Assembly (NCBI GenBank): GCA_964431685.1
Contig: CAYSLA010000065.1
Span: 1 to 18,125, forward strand
Length of the DNA: 18,125 nt
Origin: CAYSLA01 sp964431685
GTDB taxonomy: Bacteria; Armatimonadota; UBA5829
Direction: 5' to 3'
Shown here one piece after another: positions 8,520-14,973 of this stretch; positions within the stretch are counted from its first letter, which is position 1, and the number at the start of each line of letters is the position of its first letter. The translations under genes were made by a program, and so were the position numbers. The notes below the pieces were generated by a model. The model saw nothing but the letters and a program-made list of their open reading frames with translations. It had not been told where the DNA came from and did not search any database.

Positions 8520-8545
8520 GCAAAATCCGCCCGCATGGGGCGGAT
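8520..8545 (-). promoter_or_regulatory. GC-rich hairpin with T-run in the kinase 5' leader (attenuator-like)
   Basis: Read on the minus strand, ATCCGCCC and GGGCGGAT form an 8-bp stem around a 5-nt loop, followed directly by TTTTG. That is the shape of an intrinsic terminator. It lies about 30 nt downstream of the predicted kinase transcription start and just before the GTG at 8517. It could stop read-through from the upstream membrane-protein gene or attenuate the kinase mRNA. If translation starts at 8568, it lies inside the coding region. Confidence 0.5.
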
Positions 8546-8580
8546 GCCAAGTTAGTGGATGATGACACATGAATATTCGG

Positions 8581-8609
8581 ATTATATCACATGCGGCAAC
8601 AGGGGTCAA
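8581..8609 (-). promoter_or_regulatory. Sigma70-type promoter of the histidine kinase gene
   Basis: On the minus strand, TTGACC (8609-8604) and a perfect TATAAT (8586-8581) are separated by 17 bp, preceded by TGTGA. The promoter sits in the intergenic space after the small membrane protein stop. The expected transcription start is near 8574. Confidence 0.7.
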
Positions 8610-8627
8610 TCAGAGCATTCTGCGAAT

Positions 8628-8951
8628 CTAACTGCTGTCCTCCGGCGTCGCGTCCGCAGACTTCCTGGCTGCGTGCGATGCGAAGTAGAGATTGACGCCC
8701 TTGTTGGCCACGAGGGAGCTTATTATCGCCATTACAAGAAGCAGGCCCAACCGGGAGAACATACTCACCGCGGAGGCCCCGAGTTGGCTGGTTGCGCCCG
8801 TTGCCGATGTGCTGGCCGAACCGATCTGCAGACCCATCGTGTCCGACGTAAACATCATATGGGCGTCTCTAAAGACCAGAACCATCAAAACAACGCCGGT
8901 CAGAAAGACCAGCACGCCCAGAATTCGTCCTAACAGATCACCTTGCCGCAT
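8628..8951 (-). CDS. Small membrane protein with two transmembrane helices
   Basis: The 107-residue product has a hydrophobic helix at about 9-27 (LGVLVFLTGVVLMVLVF core), a Ser/Thr/Gly/Ala-rich loop at 44-62, a second helix at about 67-84 and a charged C-terminal tail. No family is recognised and no catalytic residue stands out. The ATG at 8951 is chosen because GGAGG lies 4-5 bp upstream; the longer in-frame start at 9005 has no ribosome site. It lies between the 5'-nucleotidase gene (92 bp away) and the kinase promoter on the same strand, so it may be the last cistron of the upstream operon. Function is unknown; a link to the kinase is only positional. Confidence 0.75.
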   Translation of the reverse strand: MRQGDLLGRILGVLVFLTGVVLMVLVFRDAHMMFTSDTMGLQIGSASTSATGATSQLGASAVSMFSRLGLLLVMAIISSLVANKGVNLYFASHAARKSADATPEDSS

Positions 8952-9043
8952 GAGACCTCCATTATCCGCAGTCAGCGTCAACAGACGCCACAAGAAGTAC
9001 CACAACCGGTCACACTAGACGCATCACTTGTAGTATATATATT

Positions 9044-10687
9044 CTACCATGATCGGCTCGCGTTTTCCTGCGCTATCAGACTCATCCTCCGCAATCCAGG
9101 CGAACGAATACGACCCAGCTTGCGCACGTAGGCGACCAATGCCTCTCTGGCATCGCTGCCTGGCTCTGAGACTACCTGGGTTTCGGGCGCTACGCTCATC
9201 ATCTCGCTTATCACATATGCCTGCCCGGCAACCAGATAGGATCCCAACATCCGCAGAGGCGCCCCTGCAATCTCCACATCGCGGACGCGCACAGTTTCGC
9301 CAACTTTTGAGTATGACAAGCTGGCTCCTGATATCAGGCCTCGAAGACCTTTCTTTGCGCTGAGCCGTTTCTCCAGACCTGCGAGCAGGTCCGAGCCGCT
9401 CATGCGCACAACCACGATCGACTGCCTCGTATAGCCCTCAATCAGCCCGTAGAGCGCCCCCACTGTCACTTTCCCCTGCTGCAGGCCCACTCCCGATATG
9501 CTGCCCGGATCGATCACTGCCACATCTGCCGCCGCAAGATCGCGCACCGCGTCCGCGACAAGATTGCCCGCCTCACTCTCAGCCAATCTGCCACCCGCGC
9601 CAGGCAGCGCAGCGACAGACTCCCCTGCCACAACTGCCAGTTCTCTGGCGGATTGCTCTTCGTAGGGGGCGTAGGCCCTGAGAACGGCGGCGTCGGCTTC
9701 AACCGCGGCGGGAACATCCAGCAGCGGCTTGACCGGATACTCGAGTCCCAGAGGCGGCGCCGAGAGCTCGTTCCACAAGCTGTGCCTGCCGTTAACTGAC
9801 GCAATCTCAGATCCGTTGCCCCACTTGCGTACGATGAAATCCACCCGGCCCAGCTTTTCGCCGTAGGCGCCAGCCTGAGCCACAAGAGTCGAACCGACCC
9901 ACCGCCAGTCATCGATGCTCGTGTGCGAATGCCCACCTATGACGAAGTCTATCCCGTCTACCTCACGCGCAAGCCGCTCATCACCGGGCAGGCCCAGGTG
10001 AGACAATGCCACCACAACATCAGCCTGACTACGCAGCTCCGGCACTAGTGACCTGGCCGCCTCGTAAGGGTCCGCAAGGACGAGACCGTCTAGAGTTGAT
10101 GGCCACTGAAGCTGGGTGGTCTGCGGCGTGGCCAGTCCGAAGACCGCCACTTTGACCCCACTGGTTTCCAAAATGATGAAGTCCTTAAGAGCGCTCCATT
10201 CGGAACCGGAGCTGGTCCGGATGTTTGCGGCCAGAAACGGAAAGTGCGCCTTGGCCGCAACATCCTGGAGTACCCTCTGACCGAAGTCGAAATCGTGATT
10301 GCCTGCGGCCGCTGCGTGGTAGCCAATCTCGTTCATCGCGGCTATCGTGCCGCTGCCCTGTGTAGTGTAGTCCGTAAGGTTTCCGTGGGTAATGTCTCCC
10401 GCATCAACGAGAATAACATTTGGCATGGCCGCACGAATCTGCCGAACCAGAGTCCCGATGTGGGCGAGCCCACCCGGTTTTGCCGCGGGGACTACGGTTC
10501 CGTGCAAGTCATTCGTGTGCAGAATGGTGACTACTGTGTACTGCGAGTCGGAACCGGCCAACGGTTCCTGAGCAAAGCTGGGCAACGGCAGGGCGACAAG
10601 CATCAGAGCCGCAAGTGCAATCATGGGACGGCCCTGAGTCAGGTTCAGAAATAAACCCCATCTCGTCAGCAGTCTAGCGAGTCTCAT
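9044..10687 (-). CDS. Exported 5'-nucleotidase/UshA-family metallophosphoesterase
   Basis: This is a 547-residue enzyme of the UshA/5'-nucleotidase family. A Leu/Ala-rich export segment ends near PSFAQE (residue 40). The metallophosphatase domain shows every metal motif: ILHTNDLHG (Asp60, His62), ILVDAGD (Asp98), AGNHDFDFG (Asn130, His131), LSHLG and IGGHSH (251-255). The C-terminal 5'-nucleotidase domain follows (about 345-520, SEAGNLVADAVRD, LYGLIEGY, VRMSGSDLLAGLEKRL). Family members hydrolyse extracellular nucleotides or UDP-sugars to recover phosphate and nucleosides. The usual substrate-site motif like NGGGIR is replaced here by DPGSISG, so specificity may differ. ATG 10687 overlaps the rqcH stop by 14 bp, which points to translational coupling; ATG 10624 with CAGGG upstream is the alternative start. 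Confidence 0.92.
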   Translation of the reverse strand: MRLARLLTRWGLFLNLTQGRPMIALAALMLVALPLPSFAQEPLAGSDSQYTVVTILHTNDLHGTVVPAAKPGGLAHIGTLVRQIRAAMPNVILVDAGDITHGNLTDYTTQGSGTIAAMNEIGYHAAAAGNHDFDFGQRVLQDVAAKAHFPFLAANIRTSSGSEWSALKDFIILETSGVKVAVFGLATPQTTQLQWPSTLDGLVLADPYEAARSLVPELRSQADVVVALSHLGLPGDERLAREVDGIDFVIGGHSHTSIDDWRWVGSTLVAQAGAYGEKLGRVDFIVRKWGNGSEIASVNGRHSLWNELSAPPLGLEYPVKPLLDVPAAVEADAAVLRAYAPYEEQSARELAVVAGESVAALPGAGGRLAESEAGNLVADAVRDLAAADVAVIDPGSISGVGLQQGKVTVGALYGLIEGYTRQSIVVVRMSGSDLLAGLEKRLSAKKGLRGLISGASLSYSKVGETVRVRDVEIAGAPLRMLGSYLVAGQAYVISEMMSVAPETQVVSEPGSDAREALVAYVRKLGRIRSPGLRRMSLIAQENASRSW

Positions 10688-12494
10688 ACGGAGCAATGAC
10701 CACCTTCGGGTTGATGTCTATGGTCTTCTCATTACGATAGGTGACGAATCCCGGCGCGGCGCCACGTGGCTTGCGGACAAACTTGCGGAGTGTGTGGTCC
10801 ACAGGCACAAGAGATGAGTGCTTGGCATCCGAGTTTGCCGCGGCGATTTTGGACGCAAGCTCCAGCAGCGGCTTTGGAACCACTGCAGAGTGACCGGAGG
10901 TGCGTATTACCACATGGGCACCCACAATCGATCTGGCGTGCAGCCACACATCGTTGGGGCGCGCCAAACGCTGTGTGAGGTAGTCGTTAGCCTGGGCGGT
11001 CTCTCCATAGAGTATCTCCCAGCCATCTGCGGTAAACACGCGCCGAATGCGATGACCCGGCAGCGGATCGGCCTCCGCTGCCAGCTCTGACCTCTCGGCC
11101 CGAAGCAAATTGCTCTGGGTCAGACGAGATTGTACACGCCGCACGGACTCAACGTCAGACGCAGACTCTGCTTCACCCAGGGCCTCCTCCAACTCGGCCA
11201 ACTGAGCAGAGACCATGGCGCTCCGGCCGAGGGCAGTCTTTGCGGCATCTCGCGACTTGCGATACCTCTTGAAGTAGCGGTCGGCGTTCTCCTGGGGAGT
11301 GAGTTTCTCGTCGAGTTCGATCGTCACTTCGGCCAACTCAGGGTGATAGAAATCAGCCACGCTCACAATCCTGGCGCCTTTCTCGACGGCGGGGAGGTTC
11401 GCAAGCAGCAGTTCCCCGAGCTGTTTGTAGCGCTCAGACGATTGCGATTCCTCGATGCTTCTCGTAAGCGACTTGAGAGTGTTCTTGCGTGAAGAGATGG
11501 AACGCCTTATCGCCGTGGTAACCTGGCTGCGGGCATCCTCCAGGTCAGTGCGGGATACCAGGCTGCGAAACAGTGCGTCCAATGCCTCATTGATCGATGC
11601 TCTGGCATGCTGTCTGTCTGCCGGAAACCCGCTGAGGCGGCAGGGATACACCATAACGCCCGCGCCCTCGTCGTCCGTAAAGAATGTCGGCTCAAACTCG
11701 GACCTGGCGATTCTACCCGCGAGATCGGCCAACTGGTTGATAAGCATCTGATGTGACAGACGTCCATCGACGACTGAGCGGCTCACCAGCTCATTCGCCA
11801 GAACCGGGCCGACCCCGCTCCACTTGGCTATGAGCCACTGCGCCGCGGCCGCAGGCTCGTCCGGCGCAGTGGCGACGACGTCCGCGAGACTCTTCGGAAC
11901 ACCTCCCCCTCCCCCCTCCGTTTCGGAGGGGGTTGGGGGGAGGTCCGGACTGGAAACGTGTTTCGGGACAGTGTGTCCCGGAACGTCGCGAATCTCCATT
12001 TTGGGCAAACCCGGCACTGGCAAGTAAGGCCTGCCTGGCAGAATCTGCCGCACCCGACTGACCGAGGATCCTATGTGTTTCACGCTTCCGAGGATCTTCT
12101 CGCTGCCGTCAAGCAAGATCAGATTGGAGTGCCTGCCCATCAGCTCAAAGACGAGAGTCTGAGAAGGTCCTCCGTGGCGGCTGGCCGTGATTCTGAGCAC
12201 CCGATCCATCCCGACCTGCGAGACATCGGCCACGTAGAGCCCAACAAGGTGTTTGCGAGCAACCATGCAGAACTGGAGCGCGGTTTGAGGAACGGACAGG
12301 GCAGAGGCAGTCAAGTAGACACGGGGGAATCTGGGATCCACAGAGAAGAACAACCGCCAGGTGTTACCGGGCGAACGGATTTCTATGGTGATATCCGTTT
12401 CGTTATGCTGCCTGACCTGTTGAATGTGTCCGCCAAGGAGTCTGTCCCTGAGTTCAGAGACAACAGCGGCGAGAACGTAGCCGTCGTAGTTCAC
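10674..12494 (-). CDS. rqcH: Rqc2 homolog RqcH (NFACT protein), ribosome-associated quality control
   Basis: The 606-residue protein matches RqcH, which binds stalled 50S subunits and recruits tRNA-Ala to add C-terminal Ala tails that mark incomplete peptides for degradation. The NFACT-N domain has MNYDGYVLAAVVSELR at the start and the tRNA-binding Asp97-Arg98 pair (GMDRVLRI), at the same numbering as reported for Bacillus subtilis RqcH, followed by ELMGRHSNLIL. Helix-hairpin-helix and coiled-coil regions span about 215-480, and the NFACT-R domain about 487-600 (ILYGETAQANDYLT, DVWLHARSIVGAHVVI). Residues 171-178 and 184-200 are encoded by palindromic repeats inserted in frame in the linker after NFACT-N. 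The GTG start lies 7 bp after the mpg stop, with AGGTG in the gap, indicating an operon. The fold should tolerate the insertion; activity is inferred. Confidence 0.95.
   Translation of the reverse strand: MNYDGYVLAAVVSELRDRLLGGHIQQVRQHNETDITIEIRSPGNTWRLFFSVDPRFPRVYLTASALSVPQTALQFCMVARKHLVGLYVADVSQVGMDRVLRITASRHGGPSQTLVFELMGRHSNLILLDGSEKILGSVKHIGSSVSRVRQILPGRPYLPVPGLPKMEIRDVPGHTVPKHVSSPDLPPTPSETEGGGGGVPKSLADVVATAPDEPAAAAQWLIAKWSGVGPVLANELVSRSVVDGRLSHQMLINQLADLAGRIARSEFEPTFFTDDEGAGVMVYPCRLSGFPADRQHARASINEALDALFRSLVSRTDLEDARSQVTTAIRRSISSRKNTLKSLTRSIEESQSSERYKQLGELLLANLPAVEKGARIVSVADFYHPELAEVTIELDEKLTPQENADRYFKRYRKSRDAAKTALGRSAMVSAQLAELEEALGEAESASDVESVRRVQSRLTQSNLLRAERSELAAEADPLPGHRIRRVFTADGWEILYGETAQANDYLTQRLARPNDVWLHARSIVGAHVVIRTSGHSAVVPKPLLELASKIAAANSDAKHSSLVPVDHTLRKFVRKPRGAAPGFVTYRNEKTIDINPKVVIAPYETR
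11895..11944 (-). repeat. 50-bp protein-embedded palindromic repeat C, copy 1 (inside rqcH)
   Basis: On the plus strand this is C-rich then G-rich, folding around TTTC: arms CCCCCTCCG and CGGAGGGGG. It matches 14319-14368 at 48 of 50 positions. In rqcH it encodes DLPPTPSETEGGGGGVP, residues 184-200, without breaking the frame. Confidence 0.9.
11961..11983. repeat. Hairpin next to repeat C in rqcH
   Basis: TTTCGGGACA and TGTCCCGGAA pair with one T-G wobble around GTG. It lies 16 bp from repeat C, shares the core TTCGGGACA with hairpin A at 14374-14398, and encodes RqcH residues 171-178. It is probably a diverged member of the same hairpin family. Confidence 0.7.
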
Positions 12495-12501
12495 TGCGCA
12501 C

Positions 12502-13092
12502 CTATTTCCTGGAAACCCAGCCAGTCATCTCGGCCGGGTAGAAACGCCAAAGCCTGTCGGTGGCCTCCCTGATACCGATTCGGGGACGCTCAACGACTTC
12601 ACATGGCGTATGACCATCATCAAAGACCCCGAGCCTTCCGGAGACCAGGTCTTCTCCGTCGAGCGTCCTGTCTATTGCGAACGCCTGACATAGCTTGCCA
12701 GGCCCACTGCCCAGATCGACAATCTCGCTCCTATCTCGCCTGCGGATCATAGTGGGAATTCCATCGACTGGCAACAAGGCCCGGATAAGAACTGCCTCCC
12801 CTACTCCACTCGGCCGCGTCACGAAGTTCAGACAGTGGTGGAAGCCGTATGTAAAATACACGTATGCGTGGCCCGGTTCGCCAAACATCGTCGCATTGCG
12901 CCTGGTCATTCCACGACTGGCGTGGCACGCCGGATCGTCACAAAGATACGCCTCGGTCTCCACAATCCTGCCAGATAGCAGACCATCCGAGCTATAATAG
13001 ACAAACAGCTTTCCCAGCAGGTCACGCGCAACGGCAATCGTGTCCCGGTCGTAAAAGTCTCGGGCCAGCCTGGATGAGCAGTGGTTCTTCAC
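12502..13092 (-). CDS. mpg: 3-methyladenine DNA glycosylase (AAG/Mpg family)
   Basis: This 196-residue base-excision repair enzyme removes alkylated and deaminated purines. Visible family motifs are FYDRDTIAVARDLLGK at the N-terminus, GRIVETEAYL with the presumed catalytic Glu47 and base-stacking Tyr49 (by analogy with human AAG Glu125 and Tyr127), His57, HAYVYFTYGFHHCLN, EAVLIRALLP and GSGPGKLCQAF. Length is normal for bacterial members. The GTG start has no Shine-Dalgarno, but a promoter places the transcription start almost exactly on it, so the message is probably leaderless. It is the first gene of a packed minus-strand operon with rqcH 7 bp downstream and the 5'-nucleotidase overlapping rqcH. 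Confidence 0.95.
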   Translation of the reverse strand: MKNHCSSRLARDFYDRDTIAVARDLLGKLFVYYSSDGLLSGRIVETEAYLCDDPACHASRGMTRRNATMFGEPGHAYVYFTYGFHHCLNFVTRPSGVGEAVLIRALLPVDGIPTMIRRRDRSEIVDLGSGPGKLCQAFAIDRTLDGEDLVSGRLGVFDDGHTPCEVVERPRIGIREATDRLWRFYPAEMTGWVSRK

Positions 13093-13099
13093 GTGAAGT

Positions 13100-13129
13100 A
13101 TTGTACAAGCTATCCGTCATCATTGGCAA
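13100..13129 (-). promoter_or_regulatory. Sigma70-type promoter of the mpg-rqcH operon, leaderless
   Basis: On the minus strand, TTGCCA (13129-13124) and TACAAT (13105-13100) are 18 bp apart. Only 7 nt separate the -10 box from the mpg GTG at 13092, so transcription should start at or within a base or two of the start codon. Confidence 0.6.
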
Positions 13130-13141
13130 CGCAGCGTTGCC
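13125..13141. promoter_or_regulatory. Operator-like palindrome over the mpg -35 box
   Basis: GGCAACGC and GCGTTGCC are exact reverse complements around one central A, 17 bp in all. The palindrome overlaps five of the six bases of the predicted -35 hexamer, the position expected for a repressor site. The regulator is not identified. Confidence 0.45.
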
Positions 13142-13221
13142 TCGCGCAAGGAAATCACCGAAGGGCGGCGGGGCGGGGCTGTGCGCGTTGGCCGGAGGAG
13201 CGAATCCTGCCGCGCAAGTAT

Positions 13222-13247
13222 CAGACCGGGACGTGATGCCCGGTCTG
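13222..13247 (-). terminator. Hairpin downstream of the beta-helix locus, possible terminator
   Basis: CAGACCGGG and CCCGGTCTG form a 9-bp perfect stem with an 8-nt loop, 45 bp after the last stop of the beta-helix reading frames and upstream of the mpg promoter. The sequence after the stem on the minus strand (ATACTTGC) is not a U-tract, so efficiency is uncertain. The rest of 13142-13291 shows no convincing gene; it contains a G-rich stretch near 13165-13178. Confidence 0.5.
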
Positions 13248-13291
13248 GTGAGACGTTAGCAGAGCCCACACTGATTGTCCGCCGGCAACTG

Positions 13292-13535
13292 TCAGTTGCC
13301 AACCACGTCAATCTGATGGCTCGTCAGAGTCATAGTCACCGGGTCGATGGTCCCTCGAACCAACACAAATCTGCCGTCGGCGACAGTATTGCCGGGTGCA
13401 TCGACAGCCACGGAGATTCCCGAGCCGTCGTCTATCTTGAAACCGTAAGCTGTGCGCTGGCTCACCACCCCCGAGAGGACGAAATCGTAGCTAACCGCGG
13501 CGGACGGCACAATAGTCGGAAAGGTCCAGGCTGAG
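13292..13535 (-). pseudogene. Out-of-frame C-terminal remnant of the beta-helix protein
   Basis: This frame is shifted by one base relative to the beta-helix gene and stays open past its stop. It reads as protein: WTFPTIVPSAAVSYDFVLSG, then KIDDGSGISVAVD and GRFVLVRGTIDP, an OB-fold-like pattern ending in a natural stop at 13292. No separate start or ribosome site suits it. The simplest reading is a frameshift between about 13510 and 13540 that cut off this C-terminal domain. The start given here is approximate. A sequencing or assembly error would look the same. Confidence 0.5.
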
Positions 13536-14426
13536 CCAGTGGTCGATCTGATTGTCCTCAACCAGTGAACGATGGCAGCCGCCCCATAGCTCAATCCCCA
13601 AGCCCTCTCCCCCCGAACCGCCTACGGTGTTGTTGCGGATCACAAGGTCGGTTGAGCCGTCATTGCAGAGGATGCCGCCGCGCCCGGTGTTGGAGATCGC
13701 GTTGTCTTCCACTCGGTTGCGGGACGAACCATGCCCCAGGCGAATTCCCGCGCCCCACACAGACCCGGTCGCAATGCTGCTGATCACATTGCTGGTAATG
13801 GTCGAGTCGGTTACTGCAGGGTCGAACAGAATCCCGTGTGTCCACGAGTCACCCGAGTGTCCCAGGTTCCGAATGGTCAGTCTGTGCAATCTGATCCCCG
13901 TGGCATCGCCGGCGGCTATGCCCTGGGTGGCGTGCACTGAGTTGTTCCCATCCAGGGTCAGGCCGGAAACGGTAACGTTCGACTTGCCATACAGGGCGAG
14001 AATGACGTTCGCCGACGCTCCAACATACAACAATACTGAGCCGTTGGCACCCTCCAGTCTAACTCCTGACTTGCCGACCACTGCCCCGGAGACACGATAG
14101 GTCCCTGACGGAAAGTAGACTGTGTCGCCGGATGAGGACGCGGAGATGGCGTTGTTGATCGCCGCGTGATCATCGCCTGCATCGTCCGGCACCGCACCGT
14201 ATTCGGTAACGTTTCGTGTCGCCGCCGATGCCAGAACGGCAGCGCATCCCAGAAACGCGACAATAAGAATCACAACCCTACAGATACTTCGCGGGCGCGT
14301 GCCCCGAAGTCGATCTAGCGGAACGCCTCCCCCTCCCCCCTCCGTTTCGGAGGGGGTTAGGGGGAGGTGCTGGGCTTCGGGACAAACGTCCGCGAAGCAA
14401 AGATAGAGAGCACTTCGGTATTGCAT
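13491..14426 (-). CDS. Secreted right-handed beta-helix (pectate lyase 3-like) protein, C-terminally frameshifted
   Basis: Residues 50-69 form an export signal (RVVILIVAFLG then AAVLASA). The mature part starts RNVTEYGAVPDDAGDDHAAIN, the standard opening of pectate-lyase-3 type beta-helices, followed by GDTVYFPSGTY and parallel beta-helix coils with Asn ladders (SNVTVSGLTLDGNN, RNRVEDNAISNTGRGGI, LVIRNNTVGGSG, LVEDNQIDHW). Such proteins bind or cleave polysaccharides; no catalytic residues can be assigned. The frame then ends in a non-conserved tail, and a shifted frame continues the protein. Residues 10-47, ahead of the signal peptide, are encoded almost wholly by three palindromic repeats, so translation may really start after them, for instance at GTG 14273. 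The chosen ATG 14426 has GGTGGA 6 bp upstream. An in-frame TTG at 14477, overlapping the end of ruvC, is less likely. Confidence 0.7.
   Translation of the reverse strand: MQYRSALYLCFADVCPEAQHLPLTPSETEGGGGGVPLDRLRGTRPRSICRVVILIVAFLGCAAVLASAATRNVTEYGAVPDDAGDDHAAINNAISASSSGDTVYFPSGTYRVSGAVVGKSGVRLEGANGSVLLYVGASANVILALYGKSNVTVSGLTLDGNNSVHATQGIAAGDATGIRLHRLTIRNLGHSGDSWTHGILFDPAVTDSTITSNVISSIATGSVWGAGIRLGHGSSRNRVEDNAISNTGRGGILCNDGSTDLVIRNNTVGGSGGEGLGIELWGGCHRSLVEDNQIDHWLSLDLSDYCAVRRG
14286..14310. repeat. 25-bp hairpin B, copy 1
   Basis: Outer arms ACTTCG and CGAAGT and inner arms GGGC and GCCC pair around the loop GCGT, with one unpaired C after the first outer arm. It recurs at 15012-15036, where the last bases have decayed. 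It lies at the 5' part of the beta-helix frame, encoding residues 39-47. Confidence 0.8.
14319..14368 (-). repeat. 50-bp protein-embedded palindromic repeat C, copy 2
   Basis: Matches 11895-11944 at 48 of 50 positions and lies in the same reading frame, encoding LPLTPSETEGGGGGVP ahead of the beta-helix signal peptide. It sits between hairpin B (8 bp away) and hairpin A (5 bp away). Confidence 0.9.
14374..14398. repeat. 25-bp hairpin A, copy 1
   Basis: Outer arms GCTTCG and CGAAGC and inner arms GGAC and GTCC pair around the loop AAAC with one bulged C. All 25 bases are repeated at 14974-14998. Exactly 13 bp after it, ACTTCGG at 14412 looks like a relic of hairpin B, matching the spacing at the second locus. 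Confidence 0.85.
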
Positions 14427-14469
14427 AGTCCATCCACCATCGCTCACAAGCGAACTCCAATTATGCTGC

Positions 14470-14955
14470 CTACCCAAGCAAGCCGATTCGCTCTGTGTGA
14501 GCGTGACAGACGCACAGGGCGAGTGCGTCCGCGGTGTCGTCGGGTTTGGGGGCTTCGGCGAGTGAGAGAATGCGCTGGATCATATACTGCATCTGCTTCT
14601 TCTCAGCTCCCCCATAGCCCACCACGGCCAGTTTGACCTGTGTGGGAGTGTACTCCACAACGTCGATACCACGCTGAGCAGCGGCAAACTGCATCACCCC
14701 GCAGGCTTTGCCAACGGCAATTGCCGTAGTCTGATTCTTGGTAAAGAAGAGCTGCTCCATTACCATGACCGTAGGGTCGAAGCGGTCGAAAAGCTCCGTG
14801 ATCTGTGAGTGGATGTCGAGGAGTCTCTCAGCGGACGACTTGCGGGGACTGGTGGTGATAGCGCCGAAGTCCACGACACGCAAAGTGGCCTCAGACTTGT
14901 CCACGATTCCGTATCCCGTCGTTGCAGTTCCGGGGTCTATGCCCAAGATCCTCAA
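14470..14955 (-). CDS. ruvC: Crossover junction endodeoxyribonuclease RuvC
   Basis: RuvC is the dimeric Mg-dependent nuclease that resolves Holliday junctions with RuvAB. The 161-residue product has the full RNase H-like pattern: ILGIDPGTATTGYG with Asp7, MVMEQLFFTKN with Glu67, EYTPTQVKLAVVGYGGAEKKQM, and KPDDTADALALCVCHA with Asp140 and Asp143. These correspond to the E. coli quartet Asp7, Glu66, Asp138 and Asp141. The TTG start is chosen because GGGGAGGA lies 5 bp upstream and the protein begins MRILGIDPG as in the family; an in-frame ATG at 15000 would translate hairpin A and is rejected. No ruvA or ruvB lies in the window. The gene follows the GDPD gene by 99 bp, a gap filled mostly by repeats. 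Confidence 0.96.
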   Translation of the reverse strand: MRILGIDPGTATTGYGIVDKSEATLRVVDFGAITTSPRKSSAERLLDIHSQITELFDRFDPTVMVMEQLFFTKNQTTAIAVGKACGVMQFAAAQRGIDVVEYTPTQVKLAVVGYGGAEKKQMQYMIQRILSLAEAPKPDDTADALALCVCHAHTERIGLLG

Positions 14956-14973
14956 GAGATTCCTCCCCGCAGC

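Noticed and set aside
7672..8562. Long plus-strand open frame opposite the histidine kinase
   Set aside because: Antisense shadow; the minus strand contains all kinase motifs.
11895..11944. Repeat C as a rho-independent terminator
   Set aside because: It lies well inside the intact rqcH coding frame with no U-tract, and both copies preserve the frame.
13181..13291. Small gene between the beta-helix locus and mpg
   Set aside because: Open frames here are short, Arg-rich, without ribosome sites, and run through a hairpin.
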